A DNA stretch of 64,000 nt from Chrysomallon squamiferum (lineage: Eukaryota > Mollusca > Gastropoda > Neomphalida > Peltospiridae). The stretch covers positions 25,937,261 to 26,001,260 of the forward strand of contig CM022673.1 in NCBI GenBank assembly GCA_012295275.1, read 5' to 3'. The notes beneath the pieces were generated by a model. The model had not been told where the DNA came from, made no database searches, and worked only from the letters and a program-made list of their open reading frames with translations. Position numbers and translations under genes: made by a program. Numbering within the stretch: the stretch's first letter is position 1; each line of letters begins with the position of its first letter. Below, piece after piece: positions 1-12,700 of this stretch.

Positions 1-1003
1 TTTTTTAAATTATTATATATATGATTAAAACTTACCGACTGTAGATAAGCCTCGATTTGACAATCGGTTTCTTAAAGAGTGAAGAAACGTCTGTTCTGTT
101 GGCAAAACATGCCGCTGTGATTCAGTTATACGAATTTTGTCTTAAATACCTCTCCAACAGGACGTCATCAACAATTTATCATGTCATGTGTTTGCCATAA
201 CATATTCTCTCGCCTCGTGTTTTCATATTCGTTGAAAATTTCGCAGAGAAAACCTCGGTATGGATGTCTAAACAGTGGGTGTCATCTTTGATGTTGTCTG
301 AATGACACGCTGTCATCCTTTCTAATATACTACTTTGTCATCATCATGCAATTTATGTTCTTTTTCCCCAAGTCCTGTTGATGACATGTTTATCTTAGTT
401 TAACATGTTACGTTGTTCGCCCGTCAAATGCTTAACTTAGTCATAATTACTTGGATATAAATCACAAGAAGGAAACGTATTCTCTTTACATCAGATTCTT
501 TGAAATGACAAATTCACTAGGCGAGAACACCCGAATAAAGCCGAGCAGGGCTCGAGAAGGTTGACTAGTGACAACTGAGGGGTTTTTTTTTTCTTCAGTT
601 TAGCTGTTTGCTGGAACGTTGATTGTTACGTATGTTGCATATTCATGATGCATGATGAACCGACTTCAAGCCACACCCATGTTCATATTAGTTTTATTAT
701 TTTTGTACCATGCTCTCATTTAACGGTAATTATATAAAACCCGCCCATATCTGCTCGCCCTTAATGAATATTAATGAACTCTTTTTTTTTCAACGACCCC
801 GCAATCCATTTTAAAACTTCTTTTTTTTTCTCTATTTTTGCACTAATGACGTCTGAGAGGAAACCTATTGCAATGTTACTACAGGCAGTTTTTACTGATT
901 AGCAGTATGAGATCTTTATTATAGAAAACATAACAAGTTACAGATTTAATCCTCTTTCGTTTCCTATCCGAGAATCAATATGCGACCTGAGTATCAAAAA
1001 GCC

Positions 1004-1004
<1 letters not shown>

Positions 1005-1037
<33 letters not shown>
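1005..1037. repeat. T33 homopolymer
   Basis: Uninterrupted run of T; it creates the lysine-rich minus-strand frame seen here. Confidence 0.95.
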
Positions 1038-1951
1038 CTTTCGGTTATGAGAAGGAGCATTATTTGAAATCCCTTGTAGCTAGCAGATGAAATACTCTCG
1101 TAATAGTAGAAACCTGCAGTACTCTTGCATAGCAAAAAGGAAAATAGATTCCCGTTACTATTCAGTTCACCGATATGTCGTTAAATATTCGTTTATTAAG
1201 TGTTTGTCATATATCTCCACGGCCGTATCAACATTGAGGCAAATAAGGCAAATGTCTCATACCAAAATTTTTTATTTTATAAAAAGATTTTATTTAAAAA
1301 ATATAAAAAAAAAAAAAAAAAAATTAATCTCTATTCCGATAGAAACGATATCTACTGAATTAATACCGTTTGAAGTCTAAGTGTTTTTGCCTCATTCTCG
1401 TAGAGTCCAGTTACGGCCTTGACCTCAACACTTCTGATCAGTTAAGAACAATTAGCTTATTACAACCCCATTCTATTAGTCAGAAAAGAAAAAAAATTTA
1501 ACCTCTGATAATCAGAACATGTCAGTTTAACAACATCTGTCATGCAAATAAAAAAATAAAAAGAACTCTACGAACATAATATTTCCGCGAGCTATACAGA
1601 AAGTGTCAGAATTGCATGTGGCCCGCAAGCCGTGGTTTGTCCGCCGCCACTGTCATAGAAAAATAAATAATATTGATTTGAGTGTTTGATGCATTGCTGG
1701 CAATACTGCTGAATGTATATTTTTCAGTGATACTTCAGAGCGTATCTGTTAATAATTCAGTCATTGTATTTACATGAAAGAGAAAACCTCGCTCGCTCGC
1801 TGATTTTATGTGCATATTTTAAAACTGTTTGATGATGATACAGGTTGGACGGTAAATAAGAGAGTAAATTCTGTGAAAAAAGATTGGATCGCCAGTTTAT
1901 TTATTATACACAAATGGTTATGTAACATTTATAAAAGAAAGAGATTCATTG

Positions 1952-1954
<3 letters not shown>

Positions 1955-2027
<73 letters not shown>

Positions 2028-2040
2028 TGTATGTATGTAT
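1955..2040. repeat. Compound microsatellite (AT)n(GTAT)n, copy 1
   Basis: About 46 bp of AT followed by ten GTAT units. A second tract of the same composition and order starts 36 bp later. Confidence 0.95.
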
Positions 2041-2073
2041 TTTCTGTAGCAGAGAGTAAATCAAATACTTAGA

Positions 2074-2075
<2 letters not shown>

Positions 2076-2149
<74 letters not shown>

Positions 2150-2155
2150 GTATGT
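2076..2155. repeat. Compound microsatellite (AT)n(GTAT)n, copy 2
   Basis: About 60 bp of AT followed by GTAT units, in the same orientation as the neighbouring tract. Confidence 0.95.
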
Positions 2156-3264
2156 ACATAATAACCATAATATATTCTAGTATGTTACAGTAACATGTCC
2201 TTGTAATTATATGGCATGAACATTTAAAAATAATTAGAACTGAATTATATGAAATTACATTACGGATAATCAGGAATGTTCTATCTTTTAAGATATATAC
2301 GAATAAAAAAACATTTAAAAAATGAGAGAGAGAAAGAAAAAAAAAAAGAGAGAAAAATGACAGACAAAAACCTTTGACCTTGAACACAACGTAGGTGTTA
2401 TTCTGGGCAGAAACAGGACATATTGGAATGACACGGATATTGAGTAAGTGCTTACAATCAGTCACTGTCATTTGCTGGAGTTTCCTTGATTACGCTTATA
2501 TATTCCCCAAGGCAACATTAACTTTCAGAATAAGCTGAAAGCAGTTCGGTCTGAGGTTTGTGAATTAGGCGTGCTGGAAGTCTGCGTTTGATGAAGGAAG
2601 TGGTGAAATTTGTATAAGTTAAAATAATAATAATAATAATAATAATAAATATGAATAAAATAATAATCATTATTAGGTGACAAATACATGGTTTATGTTG
2701 GAAAAAAAAAAAAACAACAACAAAAAAACATCGTCAGTGATATTTTTAATGATTAACGCCAAAGGATTCTTAAGACGGTCCTTCGCAGATTTTGATAAAC
2801 CAAATACGAATATATGAGGGAGAAATTTTTTATGTCTCTCTTAATCCAGATGCTTTAAATACCAGAATAGTGTAAATTACAATAATTTGAACGATACATG
2901 CCACAACATATATATATCTATATATATTCCTCTTTTAAAAAAAAAACAAAAAAATTGGGCTGTTTTTGTTGTTGTTTGTCTATGCATATAATTGCTTGTT
3001 TGTTTTAAATTAGAGCTAAGGGGGAAAAGACAAAAATAAATAAATATATACATACATACATACATTCCTACCTACCTACCTACATACATGCATAGTACGA
3101 CAGTACACATACATAGTACGACAGTACAGACGTGGATTATATTATAAAAAATCTCAAAATGAAAAAGAAAGATAAAAATAAAAACACTAAGAAATAAAAA
3201 CTAGAAAAGTTAAAAGTCAGTATATTCGTTTTTAAGAGAGTGCAGCTTAAAACAACGATATATA

Positions 3265-3316
3265 TTTGTATGTATGTATGTATGTATGTATGTATGTATG
3301 TTTGTATGTATGTATA
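3265..3316. repeat. (GTAT)n microsatellite
   Basis: Tetranucleotide tract with one TTTG interruption; a (TG)n tract follows at about 3430-3470. Confidence 0.9.
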
Positions 3317-4100
3317 TGAAATATTAAAGTGAACATAAAACAAGAGCTTTTATTTCCATGGTCTTACCAGTATACACAGAATTTTTATTTTCTTCCTGAA
3401 AAGATTAAATGACGAATACATATGTATGTATGTGTGTGTGTGTGTGCGTGTGTGTGCGTGTGTGTGTGCTACCATTACTAATTATCATAATATTACATCA
3501 TCTTCAGTTCAGATTTAGTCATCTAATTAATTTTAGCGGAGTAAAGTTATTTTTAACTCTGTAACGCCTTAATGAATTAAATAAGACCATTATAATCTGG
3601 GTTTTTTCTAAATTTAGCATAAAAGAAAACGCCCATAGCCTGCGAGAAAAGAAAAAAGGTAATATATTTTTTTATAATACCATAACGATGATTTATTGTT
3701 GTAAACTGCCTTTACAACAACACAAACCTCCGTCATTCAAACTGTTTCATCGCAATAACATTATTTCGAAATAGACATCGTCTGAAGAAAATTAATTAGC
3801 TGTATTTCTAGTTAAACTGGTTTTCTGATGATGTTAAATATTTTTTTTATTATTTATTTATTTTTATTTTTCTATATTAGTATTATTGTTGTTGTTGTTG
3901 TTTATAGTCATTACTTATGCTTATTAAAATGTTTTTGTAAAATATGTCCACAACTCATTTAAACGAAAAGTAGTGTGCTTGTTTTTTTGTTCTTTTTAAT
4001 TTCATATCAGTGGATGTATGATGTGCAGAGTATTAAGGAAGAAAGAAAAATACGAGAGAAAAATGATGAGGGAAACAAAAGAAAAAAAGAAAATCGAAAG

Positions 4101-4104
<4 letters not shown>

Positions 4105-4173
<69 letters not shown>
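4105..4173. repeat. (GA)n microsatellite
   Basis: About 34 uninterrupted GA units; both strands translate to spurious Arg-Glu or Ser-Leu frames. Confidence 0.95.
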
Positions 4174-4174
<1 letters not shown>

Positions 4175-4849
4175 TTAATACTGACATAACTAATTTTACA
4201 TAGTTACATACGTACACTGGTATGACATACATTACTTATTTATGGTGAATAGTTTCACCAAAGGTAATGAAATATCTGTGTTCAGACGTGAGTTATGTGA
4301 CATTGCTATTTTGTTTACCAAAACACGAATGATTTAGTCTGGTTGTCGGCAAAAAATAACAGAAAATTAATATTGTTTTTCAGCGTGGACCTGAATGAAA
4401 AGTTCAACGTTATATTTTTTTTAGTTTTATTACTGTTATTTGGACGATTAACAATAGATTTATTTGATAACATTTTAATTCACTTGGCACAAATATTAAA
4501 ATATTTAGGTTAACCATTTTGCTTGTTTTCTCTCTTTAATTCTTTGGCCTTATTTTGTTTATTTTATTACAATTATAATTATAATTATAATTATTTTATT
4601 ATTATTATCATTTTGCTGTAGCTATCGTGGTTTTGTTGAGTTTATTTTATTTTGTTTGTTTATTTTTGTCAAATATTTGAAAAGTAAATCGTCTTCATTG
4701 TTACTTTTAAATTTATATATACAAAACTGTGTATGTATGGGTAACAGTTTTTTATTTCAAAGAAAATACAGACACTGTTTATTCTATTAGTTTTAAAAGT
4801 ATTAGTTGTTTTATAATTATTATATTTTTATTGTGTTATTGTTTGTTTA

Positions 4850-4855
4850 TTTATT

Positions 4856-4891
<36 letters not shown>

Positions 4892-4936
4892 GTTATTGTT
4901 ATTGTTATTGTTATTGTTGTTGTTGTTGTTGTTGTT
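4850..4936. repeat. Compound (TTTA)(TTA)(TTATTG)(TTG) microsatellite
   Basis: The unit changes stepwise from TTTA to TTA to TTATTG to TTG across 87 bp. Confidence 0.9.
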
Positions 4937-5168
4937 AAAATGTTTTGTGTGCCAAATTTTGCCTTCAGAATTGATGATTTACGCAATCAATATTGTGATG
5001 AAAACCCCTAAGAAACTGCGACATAGATTTTCTTATTTTTAAGCGTGGGTGTAGGTACTTGCGAAACTCTAACTTATCTGCTACATTTTTATATATATAT
5101 ATGCATGTTTTATGGCTCTCTAAAATAACAATATTTCAAGTTATTACAAGCCAAGGAAGAGTACAGTA

Positions 5169-5170
5169 AA

Positions 5171-5221
<51 letters not shown>
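5169..5221. repeat. (AAT)n microsatellite
   Basis: About 17 AAT units. Confidence 0.95.
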
Positions 5222-5737
5222 CATTGCTGCATCAATCTATGAACCAAGTAAAAGGGCGTTTAAGAAAGAAAGACAAAAATTAAGTAAAGAGGAAACAAAT
5301 GTAAACCATACTCAAAATGCTTACAATTAAACATTTCAATATGATACTTTAATTGTTACAATAGTAGTTAATTATTTTAAATAAAGTTTCTTTTTTTTTT
5401 TATTTATTCTTTTTTTTTTTAAAAAAAATCTCTTATTTAAAAAAGAATTGATTACTAAAAACAAAAGGTCTTTCAACGTAATTACGGACGTTAAATATGT
5501 TTTTGTTCATGAACTGTTTAGATTGTATGCAACAATATAGAAATATAAATAAATCAATAAATAAATCAGAAGGGGTATTAAAAACTGTATGGCATCATCG
5601 TTAAAGTTCGGATCAAGGGTTTTATATACGTCACCATTTAATTTTGAATGTTTTAAAAATATTTTTTCTTTCAAAAAAACTAAAATAAAAGTAAGAAGTA
5701 AATAAATAAATAAACAAAATAAAATGAAATAAAAGAA

Positions 5738-5782
5738 TAAATGAATGAATGAATGAATGAATGAATGAATGAATGAATGAAT
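5738..5782. repeat. (GAAT)n microsatellite
   Basis: About eleven GAAT units. Confidence 0.9.
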
Positions 5783-6632
5783 AAAGAAATAAAGAAATAA
5801 AAATAAAGAAATAAAAGAAAGAATGAAAGAAGAAAATGGAAAAATAATTAAATAAAAAATAAAAGAATGGGAAATCATTAAGAAAAAAGTTAAATAAAAA
5901 AAAAATAATTTAAAAAATGCTATTCCTAAATCAATAATAAATAAATAAAGCTATGAAATACGACAATATATAAACTTGCCGCCAATCTTATCACCACGAA
6001 CTTTTTATGAATTATACATAAGAGTACTTATAACTCCAATAAGTAATATTCGTTTATTTGATTTTTTAAAATAAAATTAATAGAATTTGTACTGAAGTCT
6101 TAAATCTGTGTTATAGCATAATGAAATACACTAAAAACGTTTTAAACCTTTGTTAGTTTCTGGGAATACAAAATCAACTAAAGAAAACTTAAGTATATAT
6201 ACACAAATAGATATAGGTACTTACAAAATGCATACATGTGTACACCATATACTGCACGTTTCTTCGTCTAGACAAAAAGTAATAATTCGATGATGCATCG
6301 TTTGTTTTGATTTATTGTTAAAAGGTTTAATAAATCACAAACTGTCCAAAAAATTGTACGTGATGAGTGCAAACGCTCAGTGATTTGGTTACTAGAGGCA
6401 TCGAAGATAACGGTATATATATATATATTTTTTTTTTTTCTATTATTTTTAAAAACACGCATACACACAGTGTAATAAAAGCTAAACCGTACTTGTTTTT
6501 TATTAGTACTTTATTTATTTATTTATTATTATTATTATTGTCATTATGATTATGATTATTATTATTATTATTATTATTTACTTGTTTATTTATTGTTATT
6601 GTTTTAATTATTATATTAATTAAAAAATTAAT

Positions 6633-6663
<31 letters not shown>

Positions 6664-8781
6664 TTATTTTAAAGCACACAGATCTAAGTGGAAAAATGCG
6701 AGATACATGTTACCATTGATATTATTATCCTTATGTTCATTACAAATTTATTATTATTACTATCATCATCGTCATCGGCATCATCATCCTTATTAGTTTT
6801 ATTATTATTATTAATATGATTAATACTATTTGATGATTTATTTTTTTATCCTCAGAACAAATATTAATTGATAGCGTTAGAATCATCCAAATAATAGCAT
6901 AAATAATATTGGCTTTTGTGCATACAAAAATATATTATTTTATTTCTTTTGATAATTTAATTTAATTTTATTACCATTGTTATAATTTTCAAATTATTAA
7001 AATTGTATATATATATATATATCTATACAATTTTAATAATATATATATATATTGAAATAAACTATTAAAATGCTGCTATTATTATTAATTAATATCGTTA
7101 TGATTAAATAAAAATTAATTTTGAAACTTAATATTTATTACGTTATTATTATTATTTTATTTTATTTTATTTTTTTTAATTATTTTTTTTATTTTTATTT
7201 TTTTTTTAACTTATAATTCTGAAATTTATAGAGATTATTTCCAAAACAATACACGCACAATCCAGTGGTTTATTCATCACAAGAGCAAAATAGTTAAACA
7301 AATTTTCAAAAATTATTATGCCAATTATACAAACGCACAGCTTTGGTGAAATGTGAAAGCCTGTGAGAATATAGACACGGAAATGAACTTCGGAGATAAT
7401 GGATTACCACCAGTGTCAACGACTTAATAAAATTAATGTTTTCTGTTATTTATTTTGATCAGTGGGAATCAACACTGACAGTATTAATTTTTAAAAGTTC
7501 TTCTCTTTAGTATGAATGGCAATGAGGATCTTTTTAATGAGGATTGTTGTTATTATTATTATCGTCGTCATCATTAACTCATTTTGTTATCTTTCTAATT
7601 ATTTTTTCTTGGTATTTTTCACATTATTTTAAATTATATTTCTACTAACAAAAATAAAAAATTACCATCTTTACAAAATATTCCCAAAACATATAATATG
7701 ACTTGATGACGCGCAATTTTTGGCTGTATCCCGTCATACAAGTAATAAAGTTGTCAAAACAAAACAGAGACAATTTCGTCATTGTGACACAGCACAATTC
7801 ACTTTTGGCTACTAAAAAAAAAAAAAAAATAATATTTTCAGGGTTATGTAAATTTTAATAGCAAAAGTGATACAAGTGGTGTTTTAAAAATGTCAAAAGA
7901 GATGGGTGGATTTCTATGTATGTGTTTTAGACAGTGATAGATTTTGATAAGATCATTCAGTGCCTGCATTTGTGTCCTCACGTTTATTAACACAACTTTG
8001 TAATATTATATATTTTAATATCCTTTAATAATATCGACCTACTTATTTATTTAATTTAAGAACATATTACCAATTTATAATTATGTAATTTACTTAACAT
8101 CAAGTGAAATAATTTATATAAATTGTTTATATTCTTCATTAAACATTTAAGTTATTAAATTTGTTTTTCAACAATACAAATTCAGAAACCTAGGAAAATG
8201 TTTGAATTAACGTCACAACAAAATCTGACAAGAACAGTATTAACAAATAATTTATAGTAAAATTGCAAGTAAATTTAATATATAAACAACAAATTAAATG
8301 AATCAAAGGTTTTCTTATTAACTTAAACAAAAAGTTAATAAAATAATTTTTATGCTGGAGGTCTTCTAGAGTCAAAAACACAACAATATATAAATAACTA
8401 ATTTCTAGAACAAAATAAAATAATTTTTAAAAAATCAGAATTACAACAACTTAATGTTGATATTAAGTTATAATAAAATGAGATAATATAATCACATTTC
8501 TCTTTAGTTTGAAAAATACAAGTAAAACACCAACAATAATATTAATAAGAAATTGACAGAATGATCAGCCTAGTTTTTTGTATAACTTTAAGAAGTAACC
8601 ACACATTACCAATAAGCCTATCTTACTTGTTCTGATCTTCAACTACAAAAATTATTACCACATTAAGATTGTGGTATAACAAGTTATATAACAATATCTA
8701 CAATGGTTACATAACTCTGAAGTGGTTTTTAAAACAAAAAATTAACCAGTTCAAAAGAAAAATACTTCTGATTTATATTAG

Positions 8782-9736
8782 TTATACCAAAATTGATTTA
8801 CTAACTATACTACTTTTTCTTCTGCGTATTTTGGATGGTTCTTCAAAATCTTGACTATCACTGAGTTCAAATTCTTTTGACTGCCATTAGAAACAATAAA
8901 TATGAAAAGTAAATACATTTCTTGAACACAAATCATAACATAAACTTAAAAATCTTGGTAATTATAAAATAGCAACATAAATTTAAAAAAAAACAAAAAA
9001 CAAATCATTATTAATTTTACAAAATTTCCTGTCAATACTTGCAGTTGCTGCAAATGATTATGCAATATTTTATGGTACCATTACTTCAATTTATTAAAAT
9101 TACAGTTAAAATGTTGTCTGTTTTAAGACTTGAGAGTTATTATGTTCCATATCAGTTATACTTTGTACAATGAAATGTCTGGTTATATAATAAAAATAAA
9201 TGCATTAATGCTAATTGCTAATGAAACATAATAATTATTTCTGTTTAAATCATTTATTTTAGTTTTCTGAATTCTGTATTTATTAATACAATTATCACAA
9301 GGCAGATTAATTCTTAAGACATCAACTCACAGAATCTGTTTTTGAGAATGCCCTTTTCCTTCCTCTCAGTTGCCTGGTATAAGGGATTTCATCTGATTCA
9401 GATATATTTTCTTTATTGTGATTTCTCTAAAATAATTACCATTTAGAAATATCATTATGCATTATTCTCATGAATTATACACTAATTTGACAGTATTTAA
9501 CATCATTATTTTAAAAATGAAGTTGTAATTTTTACTTTTCCTTACTTAATTTTATTCATATATTGTGGATTTAAAATTTAAAGAATGCTAATTTATGAAT
9601 CAAATAATCAGGACTAATAAATAACATTAAAATTTTATATTTGTATTGTAATCCAATTATTAGTATATGTGTTTGAATACATTTGTGATTTTGTAAACTG
9701 TATTTAATTGAATTTATTTTTATATCAATAAACAAA

Positions 9737-9767
<31 letters not shown>

Positions 9768-12700
9768 GATTCAAATCATTTTACAGTAAGCTGTCTATAA
9801 TTACTAAAAGGTTCCAATACATTTTTTTATATATTCATTTGAAAAAACCCAAAAGTGTAAAAACTGAAATAAACTTATTAATACTAATAAAATGCTATAT
9901 ATATAATTATAATCTTTACCTTTGATTTCTTCTTCCAGAGAGTGTAACTTCTTCTGTTTGTTTCACAAGTGAACTAATCTATAACATTGTAAATATAAAT
10001 ATATTATCCCTGGTAAACAATAAGCAATAATGAAAATGTCCAAAACTATTTCCAAAGAAGTCCATAGTTCTTATTCACGTATTTTTACAGTTTCACTACT
10101 ATACATATATATTAATATTATATTATATCCACATTATGACTGTTAATATAAACTGCAATAAACAAGTTATATAGAAAACTAGTACCTCCAGTTGTTGTTC
10201 AGTATTAGTTTCCTCTTTTCTTGTAATGTATGAAGGAATACCAATTTTCTTTATTTTATCTTTATTGACAGTCATCCCTAATCTGAAATAATGGAAAACA
10301 AAACAATGATTTTGTTTATTTAATCATTTTGATGATAAAACGGAATTTCACACTGAATCATGATGAATTCGAATTTTGTATGAAATAATGTTTGAGTTTT
10401 AACTGAACTCACAGCAATAAATTAGTGAATTCATGATACTTGTAAATAAACTTGATTTTGTAACACAATTAAAGGTAATGAGCATTACTTTATGTTATGG
10501 AATTATACCTTTATAAATATTTTTAGAAAAAAAAAGAGGAAAAAACAACAACATTAATGTACCTTCTCCCTCTTTTCTGACTGCAAACAAACCCTTCTTT
10601 TTCTAGCCTATGAATCAAACCTTGAGCAATTGTTATTTCTATTCCAAGTCTCTGAGCCAAATGAGGGGCAAGAATTCGACTAGATTCCAAGCATGCCATG
10701 AGGGTTTTTCTCCACAAACAAAGAGCCTGAGGTTTGACAAAAATAAAAGTAGTTTTTAATTTGTCTCAAAGAACTAAAAATACATTTTCTGTAACTAAAG
10801 GTTTAATGTTTAGATATGCACATGACAACACTCACAAATCTATCAAGATTGTAAACATACATCAGGATTGACAATGCATATTATTGAAAGGACTCTGATA
10901 ATCTGATACTGTAAATTTACACTGTGAATGATGCAATGAAATGTTTTTCAGTGGTTTAGCTAATGATTAATTAATTAAGACAATTAAGTCAAAAAAGCTA
11001 ATTCAGTACTTTATTTAATGAACATTGTCTGAAGTAATCAACTTTGTTTATAAATAATATTAATCTGTACAAAGAGTTTAAATACGTTATTTAGAAAAAA
11101 TACCCAAATCAATTTTTTTGCTCTCTTGGGCATTATTTAATTTAAATAAACAAAACACTGCACCTGCACATCAATTGAAGTCATTTCACAAAGTTGAGGA
11201 TCTGTGGGTTCTTGCCCCATTTTTCCAGGCTGAAATATAACAGTTCAAAATAATCTGACATGGACACTCAATGAATGTAGAGAACCAAAGTCATTTTAAA
11301 ATTTACTGAACTACATATATCCCAAACAAAAGTAAGAATTTCATTTATCTAAATAAATTAAAATATTCTCCTACATACTGTGGCAAACATAAAGTTGTCA
11401 TATACCTTGGCACAAATGTCACAAATGTGATTTTCAGGAGCTTCTTCTTCTTTAATAACACAGAAGCAAACTCCATGTTGCCAAAATTTACATTCTGAAC
11501 ACATTATCATTAATCCGTCATCCTGAATAAATGGAAAATGCATCTTATTTAATTGTGCATTTTATTCAAATAAAAGAACTAAATGCACAGAAATCTGAAT
11601 GAGATCTAGCAATACATTGAGAAAAGTCATATTTTAGTTTTACAGATTTATTCTACTGATTTATTCTACTGGTCTCACTAAATGTAGCAATTAAATATTT
11701 AACAAAGTTACCTCATTACATCCGCAAGGACAGCGAACAGCATTTTCATCATGTATCTCATTAGGGTTGTCTGTCTGGGATTCAAGCTCTTTGCCTTCTT
11801 CTAAATTATATAATTAAATGATGTTTACCAATTAATGCTTATTTGTGAAAACTTAATTTATATAAAGAAATTTATCTAATAGAAGTGTAAATATGTTTTA
11901 CAAAAATCTGAATAAAAATAATTTACCCAGAATCGTATGTAAAATAATGACAACACTTTCCATAAATATCATTAATTTTGAAATCTTGTACTTGAGAAGA
12001 AACGATTATACAGCCAAAAATCTATTAATATAATTTTCAAACAGTTGTAACTTAAGATATTATCTTAAAGTTTAAAAAATGTAACATAAATCTTTCAACC
12101 TGGCTGATTTGGAGCTCCTTCATTTGATGGTACTTCATTTGGCTCTTCAACAGCAGTGTCAACCTTTTCTTTATCATTTAGTTTTAACTACAAAATAAAT
12201 TAGCTTTTATTAATATTTCAATATTTCAAATTTAAACATTATATGAACATTTGACACCCTTATTTTTAGTTGAACTTTATAAAAGAATTCACTAATAAAA
12301 CGTGTAAGGCAAAAACTGTCTCTAAATGGAATACGAAAAAAATAAAATAAAAAATAAGGGAAAAACAAAAAAACACATTTACAATTGATAATTAATAATT
12401 AATTAAATAAAGTATCAAACTGTCATTTAATGATAGTAATAAAAATAAAGTAAGGTCTAAGCAACATACATCAGATACACTGTTTTGTATCTCCGTATCT
12501 ACATCTAACCCACTGTCTGATATTTCTTTTTTCTCTTCCTCCATTTCAATTTCACTTTCATTTTCCACAATGTTATCTATTACCTCCAGCTGTTTTCCAT
12601 CTGTTTTAATGCGCATCTTTACTCTTTTACAAGAAAAAACACCCATATGAAACATATAAGTATTAGTATGCATGATTTTTACTGTAATATAAATATTTTA

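Larger units (their letters stand above)
1..8781. other. Left intergenic region, AT-rich and microsatellite-dense
   Basis: I see no supported gene here. Open frames in this stretch are low-complexity translations of (GA)n, (TA)n, (TTA)n and poly-A/T runs. A TATATAAA element followed by GC-richer sequence (about 732-770) looks like a core promoter, but I found no coding exon after it. Part of the right end should be the 3' UTR of the minus-strand HORMAD gene that stops at 8784; a reverse-strand AATAAA lies at 8046-8051, about 730 nt past that stop. Confidence 0.6.

Noticed and set aside
4002-4232. Overlapping Arg-Glu and Ser-Leu repeat frames on both strands
   Set aside because: Both come from the (GA)n microsatellite and have no flanking coding signal. 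The same applies to 17539-17873, 55333-55731 and 57856-58222.
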